A stretch of 64,000 nucleotides of DNA. Source: Liolophura sinensis. Its lineage: Eukaryota > Mollusca > Polyplacophora > Chitonida > Chitonidae. The notes beneath the pieces were generated by a model. The model worked only from the letters and a program-made list of their open reading frames with translations, had not been told where the DNA came from and did no database searches. The stretch spans positions 13,018,281-13,082,280 of the forward strand of contig NC_088301.1 in the NCBI RefSeq assembly GCF_032854445.1, in the 5' to 3' direction. Below, piece by piece: positions 1-13,074 of this stretch; the first letter of the stretch is position 1; every line of letters starts with the position of its first letter. The position numbers were made by a program, and so were the translations under genes.

Positions 1-1740
1 GTACAGGGCACAATCATATCCAAGCATACCGCGTACAAAGTATACAAAATGGAGAAGTCAGTCTGGGCCAACAGGGCGCACGCATAGCTGGGACCCTCGC
101 AAGGTGAGGGTAAGATTAGTGTGCAGAGAGCAAGACTCTTGTGCAGAGGACGAGATTAGTGTGCAGGGACAACCATAGCTGAAACTTGCACTGGTATATA
201 TTGTGTCAAGAGCAAGATTAGTGTGAAATGAACAAACATAATTAGGCCCATTTCATACACATACAGTTTGTGGAGAAGAAACAAAGAGATTGGTGTGATG
301 GGGTCAAAATCAGTGCGCATCAAGATAGGTGCACAAGACACAAACATAGGTATACATGAGGCCGGATAGGTGTACAGGGAACGGGATTGGCGTACATGGG
401 GCCGGATAGGTGTACAAGGAACAAGAAAGGTGTACCTGCGACAAGATAGGTATGCATGGAACAAGATAGGTGTACCTAGGACAAGATAGGTGTACATGGG
501 AAAACACGGATGTACATGGGACAAGATAGGTATACATGGAACAAAATATGTGTGCATGGGACAAGATAGATGTACTTGGGACAAGATATGTGTACCTGGG
601 ACAATATAGGTATGCATGGGACAAGATAGGTGTATATGGGACAAGATACGTGTACAAGGGACAAGACAGGTGCTCTTCAGACGAGATTTGTGTACATGGG
701 ACAGGATAGGTATACAATGGACCGGATTGCTGTACATGGAGCAGGATGGTGGACATGGGACAATATAGGTGTACAAGGGACAAGATAGGTGTATAAAGGA
801 CAAGATAGGTGTATAAAGGACAAGATTGTGGTACATTGGACAACATAGGACTATAAGTTACATGATAGGAGGACAATTGATGGGATAGGTGTATAAAGGG
901 TCGGATTGGTGTAAAAGGGGCAAGAACAGTGTATATGGAACAAGATAGGAGTACATGGGAAAACATAGGGTACTCGGGACAAGATAGGTGTATCTAGGAC
1001 AAGACAGGTGTACATGGGACAAAATAGGTGTACATGGGACAAGATAGGTGTACATGGGACAAGACAGGTGTTCATGGGACAAGATAGGTATACATGGAAC
1101 AAAATACGTGTGCATGGGACAAGATAGATGTACTTGGGACAAGATAGGTATACATGGAACAAAATACGTGTGCATGGGACAAGATAGATGTACTTGGGAC
1201 AATATAGGTATGCGTGGGAGAAGACAGGTGTACATGGGACAAGACAGATGTACATAGCACAAGTGAGGTGTACATGGGACAAGATAGGTGTATAAGGGAC
1301 AAAATTGTTGTACATTGGACAGGATAGGAGTATAAGTCACAGGATAGCAGGGCAGTTGATGGAATAGGTGTAAAAGGGACAAGATATGCGTGCATGGAAA
1401 AAGATAGCTGTACAAGGGATAAGATTAAGCATAGAAAAGCCGGACAAGTGTGGTGTGCAAGGATTGGAGTACTAAAGATAACATTGGTACATGTATATTC
1501 GGCACATGATTGGTGAACAGGGGACAAGAGTGGTGAACAAGGGACAAGAGTGGTGAGCAAGGGACAAGACTGGTGAATAGGGGATTAGACTGGTAAACAA
1601 GGGACAAGACTGGTGAATGAACAAGGTTGATTTGCAATGGACAAGATTGGTGAGCAAAGCATAAAACTGATGCACAAGAGGCAAGAATGGTGTACAATGA
1701 ACCAGCTTGGTGAACAAGGAACAGGGTATGTGTTCAAGGG
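1..1740. repeat. Degenerate 20-bp minisatellite, truncated by window start
   Basis: Tandem units of about 20 bp, typified by ACAAGATAGGTGTACATGGG, run with few interruptions from about 320 to 1420. Looser relatives occur from about 85. A sub-variant with GGTGAACAAGGG in the second half runs from about 1500 to 1740. Because 20 is not a multiple of three and the unit lacks stops on the minus strand, all three minus frames stay open. This creates repetitive 'proteins' of up to 226 residues that read out the unit with a 20-residue period. I see no splice or codon logic, so I call it non-coding satellite. Confidence 0.93.
1081..1200. repeat. Perfect 60-bp higher-order duplication in the minisatellite
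   Basis: Bases 1081-1140 and 1141-1200 are identical. Each is three 20-bp units (60 bp). A close relative of the same triplet lies at about 521-580. This shows recent local homogenisation inside an otherwise decayed array. Confidence 0.92.
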
Positions 1741-2461
1741 AAAAGAACTGTCAAAGTATTAGTGAAAAAAAGGCTCATGGTATAGTTAAGAGTGTTTACT
1801 GAATTTTCGACAATGAAACCACCATCTTTAGTCTAGTGAAAATATCCAACTCACGACTTCGGTGGTTTAGCTATAACAACTAAGCTACCAAGTTGAATGG
1901 GAACGGCTCACTTGTTAGCTTCCACTTGCATGTTTTTAATAACTATTTACACTGGCACGTTAGACGTTACCAGGAACATTTTTGCATTGTTTGACAAATT
2001 ACTGTTTCGTATGCCACTTCAATCATAGTCAGGGCAATGTATATTCAACTTCCGGCACTGAAGTAACTATCTTGAGACCAGTGAAAACAATGGCTTTGAG
2101 AGACCCTTGGGTTTGAGTCTAAATCGAGCTCGTCCGAGATAGTTGTTTTCATGTCGGAAATTCAACATACACTGATGTATTCCTTGACCTCGATGGCAGT
2201 TTGGACTGCATCAGCTAAAACAAGCGATTCGTGCTGAGTATAATTTCTCGTTTTTTAATGACTCAGTATGCTTTTCAGTATAGGTCTTCCCATTATAAAG
2301 TCCCCAAAACTATCACCTGAAAAATTCTAATTAATAATTTTATTCAGCAGAATTTTCACTGGACAATTGATTTAAAGTGATTTAAAACAAAACTCAGTGG
2401 TCCAAGAGGATGATATAACTGAATTCTCCTTAACTAATTCGTTCCACCTGTGGTCTTGTTT
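1741..2461. other. Gene-free spacer
   Basis: AT-rich unique-looking sequence between the minisatellite and the first SINE. I see no credible ORF, RNA gene or tandem structure. Confidence 0.6.
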
Positions 2462-2615
2462 GATTTACTTATTTATTTGATGTTTAACGCTTTTATATAA
2501 CTAGGTTGCACTTATACTATGGCAACCATTTTGACGGGTGGAGGAAACCAGAGAACTCGGAGTAAACCACCGACCTTTGGCAGGATACTGTCAAACTTTC
2601 CCATACGGGACGTAG
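2462..2615 (-). mobile_element. SINE-C copy, minus strand, 5' truncated
   Basis: Read on the minus strand it gives the SINE-C body: GGTCGGTGGTTTACTCCG, then a 'ggtttcctccac' block, then a 3' end with GTTAAACATC and a run of AAATAA. The 60-68 residue ORFs across it are shadows of this element. Confidence 0.72.
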
Positions 2616-2899
2616 AGAGATGCACACGGAATCAGTGGAAGACGACGACGAACAGCTTGTGCTTTTTATTATGCCCATTAGTGTGGGGGAGAGGGGGTTA
2701 GCGCAACCAGTAGCCTTGTCCACGACTGTCCATGTTCTCTAGGACTATGCTGGATATATAGTTACGGTAAAGAATTCAGGTGGCATCATCACATTTTGCA
2801 TTCCTTCAAACTACGTTTTCCTCGCAAATACGCAGATTTAAAAGCATGACACTCGATACGCATACAAATACGAGTTATTTGATTTAATGTTTTGCATTG

Positions 2900-3124
2900 T
2901 ATTTATTTATTTCATTGGTGTTTTACGCCGTACTCAAGAATATGTCACCTATACGACGGCGGCCAGCATTAAAGTGGTAGGAAACCGGGCAGTGTCCGGG
3001 GGAATCGCACGATCATCCGTAGATTACGGGCAAACCGTCCCACTTTCGCCCGGAGAGGGAGCCAGCATGAACTGGACCTGAACTCACAGAGACCACATTG
3101 GTGAGAGACTCCAGGGCCATTAAT
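2900..3124 (-). mobile_element. SINE-A copy, minus strand, nearly complete
   Basis: It carries the SINE-A hallmarks in reverse: an ATTTATTTATTT tail, GGTGTTTTACGCCGTACTC, the CGACGGCGGCCAGCATTA core, and a tRNA-type B box (minus strand GAGTTCAGGTCC) near 3072-3084. The tRNA head is truncated around 3124. Confidence 0.88.
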
Positions 3125-4261
3125 TCTTTGCTTTAAAACAAAGAAGACACTGAAGTCTTATCATGAATAAAACTGACTACAGTGGATTAGAAGCGAAAAT
3201 GTCTCCACTGCGACCTTAAAGAGATTATATCGGAGGTTTTCGGCAAATATATCTATCAGCGCAAGTCCAAGGAATTTTTTGTCGTTTTATTAGAATGTTC
3301 ATGTTACCTTCCAAACCCGGTCAAACGTTCCTGAAACTTGCCAAGCCAGTCACAGTGTAACTTTTGGAAACATTACAGTCAGTTTGACACTGTATCCAGT
3401 AAACGTACAAGTCTGATATTTACAGAAAGGAATTAATTGAGCCATTAATTCTCTGTAAACATTGAAATTTGATTCGATTAACCAATATGGATTTTCCCCC
3501 AAAAATCTCCGCTTTAACTTCTTCAAGCAATAATGAAATGAACAAATTAATTTGAAATCTCAGGGCCTGTATCAGTGCAAGAATCATAGTGCATCTGCAT
3601 TGGGGCTCGTGCATAACTAATCGTTTCAAGTTGACCAGACTCAAGTATATTTATCACATGCTTCCCTATTGTCCTGCAGTGTGTACACAGCCTAAAACGA
3701 ACATTGTTGACGCATGCGTGAGCATGGAACACAACTGGTTGTTGTGCAGCTGAAAAAGTAAACAAACAAAATTCTTTCAAAGTTTATTTAAGTACACCTC
3801 GGTTATATAGAAAACGTCCGGTACAATAAAATTCGATCTATAAACAGCACGTCAAATAAAATCCGGTTAGAACTACTGATTACAAAAAAGTCAGCTGACA
3901 AGTACAACTGGAATACAACTCGGCTGGATGAGTTGCTTTCACTGGACACAAAGCGTTACATATCAGTTACAGCCGTTGTTCAAGGAAAATGTGACAATAT
4001 CAACTCAAGAACCCCGCCCCTACACACACACACACACACAATTCCTACTATCCTGAGTCACTCACACAATGCTTTGTGACGTGCTCAGGTAAATATTTAA
4101 ACTTCCTGTATGTTAAATAAATTGCACGGCTGTATCAAACTTGACAATCTAGGCCAACTTTTGAGCTGTTTGATGAAGTTTAGTTTGGTTGTTGTTACGG
4201 TTGTTGCAAGATACAAACGAAATTAATGCAAATGACTTATTATGACATCGGATAGTGAATT
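3125..4261. other. Gene-free spacer with a short CA repeat
   Basis: No credible gene. A short (CA)n tract lies at about 4022-4040. Two minus-strand ORFs of 74-77 codons (3420-3780) have no recognisable domain and no splice signals I trust. Confidence 0.55.
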
Positions 4262-4371
4262 CATTATTTATTAATTAATTTATTTCACTGGTGTTTTACG
4301 CCATACCCAAGAATATTTCACTTATACGACGGCGGCCACGTTATGGTGGGAGGAAATCGGGGTGGGGAAAC
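4262..4371 (-). mobile_element. SINE-A 3' fragment, minus strand
   Basis: It has the ATTTATTAATTAATTTATTT tail, GGTGTTTTACGCCATAC and the CGACGGCGGCCA core. The element stops inside the core, so only the 3' half is present. Confidence 0.85.
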
Positions 4372-5616
4372 TAACAAGTATTGTTTTTTTCTGTAACTCT
4401 TTTCACCATATCTCATCGTCATGCAGACTGCAGAAGCATGAAGATGACTTTAATCTTGGTTCCAGAACAGTTTGTCCTGCTAAATTCATAAACCAACTAC
4501 TGATTTTTTTTCGTTAATTTAAAAGAAAGTATTTGCAAAATGTCTAAATGAAATTACAAAACGAATTTTAACGTCAAAAGAGAAACAAGGCCACAAGTCA
4601 AGGTCGATTAATATGCTTTGTGACAGCTCTGTGATCCCGGGGGCTAGCTAACTATACATGTTGAACTTCTGATTCTAAAACGTTTTGATGGGAATGATTT
4701 TTGATGGCTACAGAGTCAGTCAGTCAGTCCTTCAGTCAGTGATATTTATATCGTGTACTCGGAAAAGCCGTCAGTGGGAAACTTTTTGCCACCAGGGAAG
4801 TATTTGACGATTTTATCTTGTATTGTATGGCTGAAATATTTTTTTCTGGTGATCGCCAGGATTGCCTGTGTACCGACCCTACCTATTTGATACGTGTCCC
4901 TACCTGCTGTTACCTGTTTACAGGTGCTCTGATTGCACGGATAAGACAGCTCACATTACGGTTAACATATAGCTAGATTACATCTGCTCGTCTCTGTATA
5001 TTAAAGTCTACACACCCAAAGCCTACAGAGAGTAGGCGATAGCGCTAACAGCAGTTCAGGGAGACAAACACTTTTACCTGTCCTGGAGAAAATGTGGATG
5101 TAACAGTACCCGTTCCTTTTATAAAGACTGAGCATTATTTATTCTAGGGGAAGAGAGGGTGACCGGTACAAATAGAAATTTGTCACAAACAGATACGGGC
5201 CCAATAAAGCTGGACCCTCCCCCTTCCCCTTCTCCCCCTTTCCCCTCCCCACCCAAAGAATTCCAGCCCTATATCAGCGAAGAAAGTCATGGTCCCATTG
5301 CATGGAATAAACTTTGTTATAGTTTTGTGGAAAACTAAGGCACTGTTGGCCACAAGACAAGACATTTCATATCAGACATTTTTTTCGTAAGTGTAATTCA
5401 AAGCCATCTCATCAACTTTTTTTTTCAGGTGGAAAAAACAAATTGCTAGTCTTACATAAAATGCCAGAAAAAAGGTCTCATACGTCATAGCTGTGATCAC
5501 GGACTTGCGGATTCGCAAGGTATCACTGTTTATGGGGTCAACGACGCTCCTATTGCCGTTTGTCTTAGATGAAGGCCACCTGTCTTGGCTAATATGGTAT
5601 GCATATCTACATGTCA
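4372..5616. other. Gene-free spacer
   Basis: No gene recognised. There is a short CAGT-rich run (CAGTCAGTCAGTC) at about 4717-4740 and a pyrimidine-rich CCCTCCCC/CTTCCCC stretch at 5214-5250. Confidence 0.55.
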
Positions 5617-5765
5617 TGCGAAATTTCATCAGTAACTTGCCACAGATCGGTGGTTTACCCAAGGCACTCCAGTCTCTTCCACCCATATTATATTCCATTA
5701 TATGACCCAACTGACTGCCATCATATAAGTTAAAAATGCTTGAATATAGCATTAAACAACAACCA
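5617..5765 (+). mobile_element. Diverged SINE-C copy
   Basis: It carries AGATCGGTGGTTTACCC, then a CTCTTCCACC block, CTGACTGCCATCATATAAG and a weak AGCATTAAAC 3' motif, in SINE-C order. The 141-residue minus-strand ORF over 5372-5797 is mostly the reverse reading of this element, so it is not a gene. Confidence 0.6.
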
Positions 5766-6445
5766 TATAAAAAGATAAAAGATCTCCAGAACCCCAATCT
5801 GTTGTAGTGATCCCGTACGTTTTAATAAATACTGTCCAGGGGCCGGTTTCATTAAGCATAGATAGTGCTAAGTAGCCCTTAGCTAAGTGCACTTTAATAT
5901 CTCTATACAATACGTCGTCAGGGTATTTAAGGGCAAACTTAGCTAAGTGTGCTTCGTGAAACTGGCCCCAGATCCATAGTGGAAAACATATGACATTTTT
6001 ACATAAGACAGAACATAGTCATCATCTTTAAAATTACTTTGACGTGATGTGTCTTTGTACAATTTTCCATTGTATGTTATCGAATTAGCTTGTTGGCCAG
6101 TGTATGAGTAGTTGTAACTTAATTCATGGATAAATGATATTTTTTTTTTGCCTTTAGTTACATGCAGACACTACTTAAGTAGCATTTATCAATTAATATC
6201 TACCTGTTTAGACTCTTGCGGAACTCGTTTGCTTTTAACAGCATGAACAATGCGCAAAAGCTACCATACATAATTGTAATGATGACAATTTAAAAGAAGA
6301 AATGTGAAATTAATGTACAGGGTGTATATCAAGCCGACATTTTTGTTTACAACTAATGAAAAACGACTGGAGAATTCCATTTCAGAGTTAATTGGCTGGA
6401 AATAGGAAATTTCCGTGTAGTTCCGTTACTTTTTTATTTATAAAA

Positions 6446-6791
6446 CCGGCCAGGATAGCACAGTTGGTAGAGCGTCCGCTTCGGGACCGGTAGATCCACG
6501 ATAAGATCCTAAGATTTTAAAAGAGGAAGTTGTAACTTCCTCGCTTGGCGTTCAACATAGTGGATAGTGCAACGAGTGGTTGACCCGTATCAGAATAATG
6601 GCTCAGGAGGTGCGGCTTACCTGCCTTCGGTAAGTCGTCTCAGTGAAGCAGCACTAAAATAAAAGAGCGGTGGAAATCCGTCCTGCAACAAGGAGGCACA
6701 TTACACGTACATGCACCCCAATGATTCCTTCGTCATCATATGACTGAAAAATTGTTGAGTACGACGTTAAACCCCAAGCACGCACTCACTC
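6446..6791 (+). mobile_element. SINE-B full-length copy with target-site duplication
   Basis: A tRNA-derived SINE of about 345 bp. The head has an A box (TAGCACAGTTGGTAG) as in a Pol III promoter; the B-box area is damaged. The body is shared with three other full copies here, and the 3' end reads CGACGTTAAACCCCAAGC followed by CACTCACT. It is flanked by TTTATTTATAAAACC at 6433-6447 and 6792-6806, a 15-bp direct repeat typical of LINE-type target-primed insertion. One or two bases of boundary are ambiguous. Confidence 0.9.
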
Positions 6792-6806
6792 TTTATTTAT
6801 AAAACC

Positions 6807-9207
6807 CTTATTTATTTATAAGAGCATTGTGCTTGTGAAGTGGCTCAAAAGTTTGTTGTTGTACGTCTGTCATGAAACCAAACAGGTAAAAGTGAATTAA
6901 AACAGATTCTCAGTATTAAGGTATAATGACTGTTATTTTACATGTATCAGTTGCAGTCTACGTGTATGTCTACCACTGAAGAGAACCTAGAACCTGTCTA
7001 TCCTGTATATATGTAGGTTACGCGAACCAGAACTCAAGGATATCAGTCCGTTGCAAAACAAAAGCAAGAGGCTTTCTTCTGCCACAAAGCCTATCTAGGT
7101 GAAATAAAGTTTACCAAGGAATGTGTATGCTCTCACTTAAAGTACATGCTTCCAGAAAAATCCGACATTTTTCTCGTGCATATTGCGGTGCGCGTAAACC
7201 TCGTGACGCCGACACGATGAGAAAAAACGGCGAGACAAAAACTGCACTTGTAAAGTCAACGGACTTATACGACGTATGTTTGTTTATTTGACGTGTGAAT
7301 AATAGATGGCCACGATGTCATCCATCACTGGAAGCAGGATTAAGTTCTTTGTGTCATAAAGTGTGATTTGCCCCTCGATAAAGCCGATGATAACCGGTAA
7401 ATCTTCGTCTGCGACAACTCATGTCAGATGTCTTCAAGCATGAAGTACAAAGGCACTGTTTTTGCTCGGCGTAATGCACACCGTAAACACATGACAGATT
7501 CTCGTGGAAACTCGATAACTGAGACAATGCCGTTGATTGTTACGAGAGAGGTCGTTGAGGAAACCACCCAACACCTTCCGTCTTTGAGATAGGTTGGATT
7601 TTTGCCACACCAGGTGTTGTGGCGCGTTGATGAACAGCGACAGGCGAGAAGTGGAGTCAAGAGAAGAGCTCAACCATTGTTCCTCACCCAAATAAAAACT
7701 GCCTGACAAATGTAAGGTCTTAACCTGTAAACAATACCATAAGGACTTCTTGATCTCCAGGTTTATAAAGTATATTCCACACAAAGCGGAGCATACCAAC
7801 CTATCGCCACGTAGATGGCCTTCATTACTAAGTGGCCATATCTGATTTAGCACAATTATAGCTAAAACGGTGTCTCGTTTAACTTTAGTTCCTCTTTATT
7901 GCCTCTACCTTACAGACCCTGCCTCTTTAAGATAACGGCTATTATACCAAAATATTTTTAACATTTGACCATGTGTAGTCCTAGAAGCATATTGTGACCT
8001 AAAACTGAACGTAATAAAGGTTAGCCAAGTAGGGTATCGGTATCTGATAGTCAGTTTAATTGCACCTGCAGGTAAAGTATACAATGGGATCATTTCGACT
8101 CCATTATACCCAAACAGAATGGTCATGACGAAAACACTGTACGTAGAGCAACCAGACGCTGACCTTATTTGATCAAATCATCCAGGAAACTTTTAATTAA
8201 GCTACTTTTCCAACCTGAACCACTTTCCGAGATCGAACTCTTTTGTCGTTGGAGGTAAACAGTCCTCCTGTGTCGTGTGACTTGTGAAAAATGTTAGACA
8301 ACCTTTGTAGACATTAATTTACCGATCACTTGTCTTACTCTGTTCCAGAAGCACAAATTACACCTCTTTCCTTTAGAAACCTGTCCAGTTCATAGACTTC
8401 AGTGCCTCAAATTTCTCCGTCCTCTGCCTACTCTAAATTTTTGTCAAACTTTTTCGGGCGCCCATGTTATAGTAATTCTGATTACTTGCCGTACATTTTT
8501 GACAGGTCACATGGTACAGTAGAACTCTTTTTTTTTACCTTTAGCTATAAATTAGTTCGACCTCGGAACTCCTCTATTGTTGGCAGGTCTATATACCGAG
8601 CCCTCTAAGTCATCCTTTTCTCAAAACTGTCAAAACCGGCACTGACAAGCTCTCGTCTACCAATAATCCAGCTGTTGGAAAATTTGAATCGATGAGTAAA
8701 ACCGCCTTGTTTCACACTCGTTCTTGGGCTTCGAAAATATCCTCTCACGGGACTTTTCATCGATGATTTGTTCTGTTCTTTATATTTTTTTTTTCTTACC
8801 TTCAAATATACAGACTCTCTAGTCATTGATTTCCCTGTCAGCATTCTATCTCTCAAACAGCCAGCTCGTACTTTGCCGGAGGTTCGAATTCACGTTGGTT
8901 TGACTTCTTCGAATCAAAAGTTCCATCGTCTGGATAACAACTAAAACAAGGTTACCTATCCTGGGTTTGATATTGCTATAAGCCAGACGGCGTATGTAAT
9001 CAGTGGATCCCAAAACAATGAGACGGGCTGGAGTTGTAAAGGTAAGTGGAATTATCCTGCATGCACATGTGCCTAACTCTGTTTCTTCTAATTTTTGGGG
9101 CACCTAGTCTGTTCATTTTAGCCAATGTATATGCAATTGCAGCAGGAATATTGAGGTCTCCCATGGTTAAACCATCAAATGAACAACATACTCATATCTT
9201 TACTTTT
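6807..9207. other. Gene-free spacer
   Basis: Mixed-composition sequence. The longest ORF (7434-7853, minus, 139 codons) has no recognisable domain, no repeat match and no splice context I trust. Its length is within what chance gives in 64 kb of this composition. Confidence 0.5.
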
Positions 9208-9396
9208 CCAAGTCCAGTTCATGCTGGTTTCCTCTCCGGCCGTACGTGGGAAGATCTGTCAGCAACCTGCGGATGGTCGTGGGTTTCCCCCGGGCTCTGC
9301 CCGGTTTCCACCCACCATAATGCTGGCCGCCTTCGTATAAGTGAAATATTCTTGAGTACGGCGTAAACCATCAATCACATAAATAAATAAATAAAT
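9208..9396 (+). mobile_element. SINE-A copy, head-truncated
   Basis: It starts at the B-box-proximal AAGTCCAG and continues with CTCTCCGGCCGTACGTGGG, the 'ggatggtcgtgggtttcc' block, ATAATGCTGGCCGCC and GAGTACGGCGTAAACCATC, with an (AAAT)n tail. The 106-residue ORF over it is spurious. Confidence 0.9.
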
Positions 9397-10778
9397 TACT
9401 TTTCCAAAAGACTGGTAAAGAAATGTAATATTCTACTTTCAACACTACTGATATCTGTCCTAAATTTTTAAAAAAATTAGGGTGTACGAAAACATAGCAT
9501 ATATGAAAAATGAGTGAATCTTATTTTTCCATGGGTCTTGTTTCCATGAAAACCGATCCTTTAACTTTATATTAAGAACACATTTGTTCACTTATGTCCT
9601 GCGAAATCTGAACTCGTCGAGTTTGAACTAATCATGGCTGTTCTCCTCAGTTGATGCAGAGTGTAAAAATACTGTTATTAAGCATGAGTTTAACCAAACC
9701 ACGAACGACAGTGTGATATTTGCCATTTCAGCAACTGCATAAATACGGCCACTTGACATACTTTTCTTCGGGGAACAAACAGGATGGTAATGATAAACGT
9801 TTATATTGGTTTCCTTGATTGGTTGAATTATTGATCGACTGATTTATTTATTTTATTTTATTGGTGCTAGACGCCGATTTTTGACTTTCCTAATTGCGAA
9901 ATACTTCCTTATATAATACCATAATATGTAAAGAATTTTAAGATCATTCCAATGTAGGCCTATAGGGGGGATGAAAGAATGTCTAAACTGGAAGGCCATG
10001 GCACAAAGATTTTAATCGGAATTCAATTTTTAATTTTAAGAAATGGGTAATCCTGAAGGTATGTACAATGTACGTGCAACTACTGCATAAATGGTGTTTT
10101 TATGAACATGTTAGTTGAACATCCCGGAAAACTTATAGATTAACAACGCCCTCCAGTATGTTAATACCAGGCATAGCGAGAATGGAGGCTAACTGTTAGT
10201 GCAAAGGAAGAAAACACATCTGATCCCCCGAAGTTACTAAAAACAGATTTCCAAAAGCACTTTATTAGGATCTTAAACATGCTCCGCCGAGCAACAAAAT
10301 ATACATAAAGTCAAGTACACCCAAGTCACACTATAGACATGTATGCCAACGAAATACAAAGAATAGGTTCTACTTCATTGTTCATATAACACATGGATAA
10401 TAGGGTAAGATGGTGGAAAAATCGAACAAGTCAGGCGGAAGATTCGTCTCTCAGTTAACCTAGTCTCACTTTATATCAGATAAATTTTTAATGCAAAAAT
10501 GGTTATTAAGTTGGGCGTCAAGTAGCGGCTTGTTACAGCACCAGTAAGTCTGAAGCCCCATAGACGATGGGGCAAGCCTTTCAAGTCCTCCCCATGAGCC
10601 TTGTCTGCGCAGGTAGTTCAGTTTGTGACAAGAGGGCTAAGGGATCGTTTCAATTTGTACGTGGGTAAGCACTGTAAACAGAGATTTATTGAGCACGGGC
10701 ATATGTTTGCCGCCGGTGTTTAATGCACCATATGACAGCTTGCTGAGTCGTACAATATAATAGATACACATTTAGTTT
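9397..10778. other. Gene-free spacer with a SINE tail scrap
   Basis: AT-rich, no credible gene. A scrap at about 9840-9880 (TTTATTTTATTTTATTGGTG) resembles a minus-strand SINE 3' end, but it is too short to classify firmly. Confidence 0.5.
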
Positions 10779-10801
10779 AGTGTGTGTGTATGTGTGTGTG
10801 A

Positions 10802-10870
<69 letters not shown>
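10779..10870. repeat. Compound (GT)n-(TA)n microsatellite
   Basis: A GTGTGT stretch followed by about 68 bp of nearly pure TA. The surrounding 'ORF' is an artefact of the repeat. Confidence 0.97.
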
Positions 10871-10871
<1 letters not shown>

Positions 10872-11262
10872 TTGACAAAAGCGTCCGTCAATGCATACAG
10901 GCCTACGCCACTAAGGCTTTATTCTTTGAAAAGCAGAACACGAGAAATATTTAATATGAAATATCTGAGACATGTCAGGAACGTTAAGCACATGCAGAAG
11001 CTGATTTGCGGTTCATACAGTATATAAAGGTATATACATAACTGTATATATGATTTATACAGTTCCTGGCGTGAACTGAAACATCGAAGAGAACCTATTA
11101 TTCTGGGGCTCATTGTGTCAGTCAGCGGGCCTCATTTCTAGCCTCGGACAAATAATGTTCTGGATTTCTTCGTATCCACTGTTCTCGAGACCTTGGAATT
11201 TAAGACCGAGTCGGGTTATTACAAATAGTTCTAAATCTTCGATCACTTTCACTTAGCAGCTT

Positions 11263-11530
11263 GGAGGGCCTCCGTGGCAGAGGTATTTAGCGCGCAAGTG
11301 CAGAGCAATAACCCAGGAGCCTCTCATCAATGCGGTCGCTGTGAGTTCAAGTCCAGCTTATTCGGGTTTCCTCTCCGGTCGTACGTCTGAAGGTCTGCCA
11401 GCAACCTGCGGATGGTCGTGGGTTTTCCCAGGGCTCTGCCCGGTTTCCTCCCACCATAAAGCTGGCCGCCGTAGTATAAATGTAATATTCTTGAGTACGG
11501 CGTAAAACACCAATCAGATAAATAAATAAG
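11263..11530 (+). mobile_element. SINE-A full-length copy
   Basis: One of two near-complete SINE-A copies. The tRNA-like head begins GGAGGGCCTCCGTGGC, and the B box GTGAGTTCAAGTCC is at 11341-11354. The conserved body, a GAGTACGGCGTAAAACACC 3' motif and an (AAAT)n tail follow. The A-box region is degraded. A 77-residue minus ORF at 11347-11580 is a shadow of it. Confidence 0.93.
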
Positions 11531-13074
11531 TGTTTTATGACACTTCTATATGACAGACCATTCGAATCTATCGATTTCATGTTCTGCCTAAAGACACATG
11601 ATACGAGTGAAAAGTTACGGTATCTAAACGGCGTTAGCGATTAAAAGCTCCGTACGAGCAAAATCTCTGGAAAATGAGCACATTGGTCAAAGTAGAGGGG
11701 TCCCTTCATTAACACTGACATGTGACAACCGAGTTTCGCATTCAGTCCCTACGAAAAAAAGAAATACTTCAACAATATCTGGCATCACACATTGCCCCCA
11801 AGTGAACCGTAAATAGTCTCAATACTTACAACCTGATCTCTGTCAACGAATTTTGTGACATGTGGCCCGTATTCACCTCCCAACAACTACAACCTGTTAC
11901 GGCTTACCATAGAGGTAGCAGACAAGAAGCTGTATACTCTTTACAGCGCATGCGTCGTTCACTACGTTCACATTACATCACTGCCACAACTAGGCAAACT
12001 TGACCTTTGGAGCCGCTGCGACACATGTAGGTTTGTTTAGACTTAGCCTTATCGCTGGTGTCCTTATTTAATCAGCGTTCATAAATAAAATAGTTTCAGG
12101 ACTTGGTTTGAGTCATATTGTGCACACTTTAGATAAGGAGAATGCATATGTATATTCTGTTATTATAACCAAAGGCTGAGTTTTTATGTTTTCCGATGTC
12201 ACTTCCTGCCTTATCACCGTGACCAAGTTACTTCGGCGTTGTTCAAAGTGGGATGTAAAGTGAACGTAGAGAGCAACGCATGCGCTGTAAGGAATATGGA
12301 GAAGCTACAGATCTCTGCAAGATCGTGAGTAATACATTATGTACTGTAACATTTGTGGGGTGTCTTGTCTGGTGTCTTAGGCGTGGGGCAACATCAACGC
12401 AGCACTGTAAATATAACAAGATTGAGATTGACCCAGCTGTTACAAAGAAACACCATCAAGATTTCATGACAGATAATACTATAAAAGCATAGGTCAGTTT
12501 CAGTGCAAACTAATACGGCTGTGCTTGATTTCGAACATAAGATACCGTTGATAATTTCATAAACTTGGTAATAAAATTGTGGTATTTCATAACACCTTTA
12601 TAAGATAAAATTCTTTTAATATTTTTCACCTTTCCCTAAAGCCAGTGCTGTAAGACGATAATATTTTCATGGAATAACCAACTTTGCATCCTATGTCAGT
12701 AGTGCTAGTTTACAAGCCCATGTATACAGTACTCTTGTATATGTTGCTATAGTTATAATAAACCCTTGATATCATGAATTTACCTTTTTGTGGACAATCA
12801 AAAATGTTTCTTGCCCGTGAGTTGTACATTCAGGCCGCACACATGATGTTCCATATAATGTGCAAAAATCTATGGATGACAGAAACCAGAGTGCACGTGG
12901 TAAAGTATAAAGATGTTTGACAAGTTACAAAGAAACGCCCACACCTGTGATACTTGTGCACCCTATACTGGTGGAAGACAATATAGTCTTCAACAAAGGT
13001 AACTAGACTGCGAAAACCATAGAAGCCGGATGCGACCATGTTCTACCCTACATGTTTTCTCAATAACAAGCGCT
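11531..13074. other. Gene-free spacer
   Basis: No gene or RNA recognised. ORFs of 60-70 codons show no domain. Confidence 0.5.

Noticed and set aside
156-1560. Long minus-strand ORFs (226, 218, 185, 162 codons)
   Set aside because: They spell the 20-bp minisatellite in three frames; no domain and no gene structure.
5372-5797. 141-codon minus ORF
   Set aside because: It largely reverses a diverged SINE-C copy; no independent coding signal.
7434-7853. 139-codon minus ORF
   Set aside because: Length is within chance expectation for 64 kb at this composition; no domain, no repeat, no convincing splice signals.
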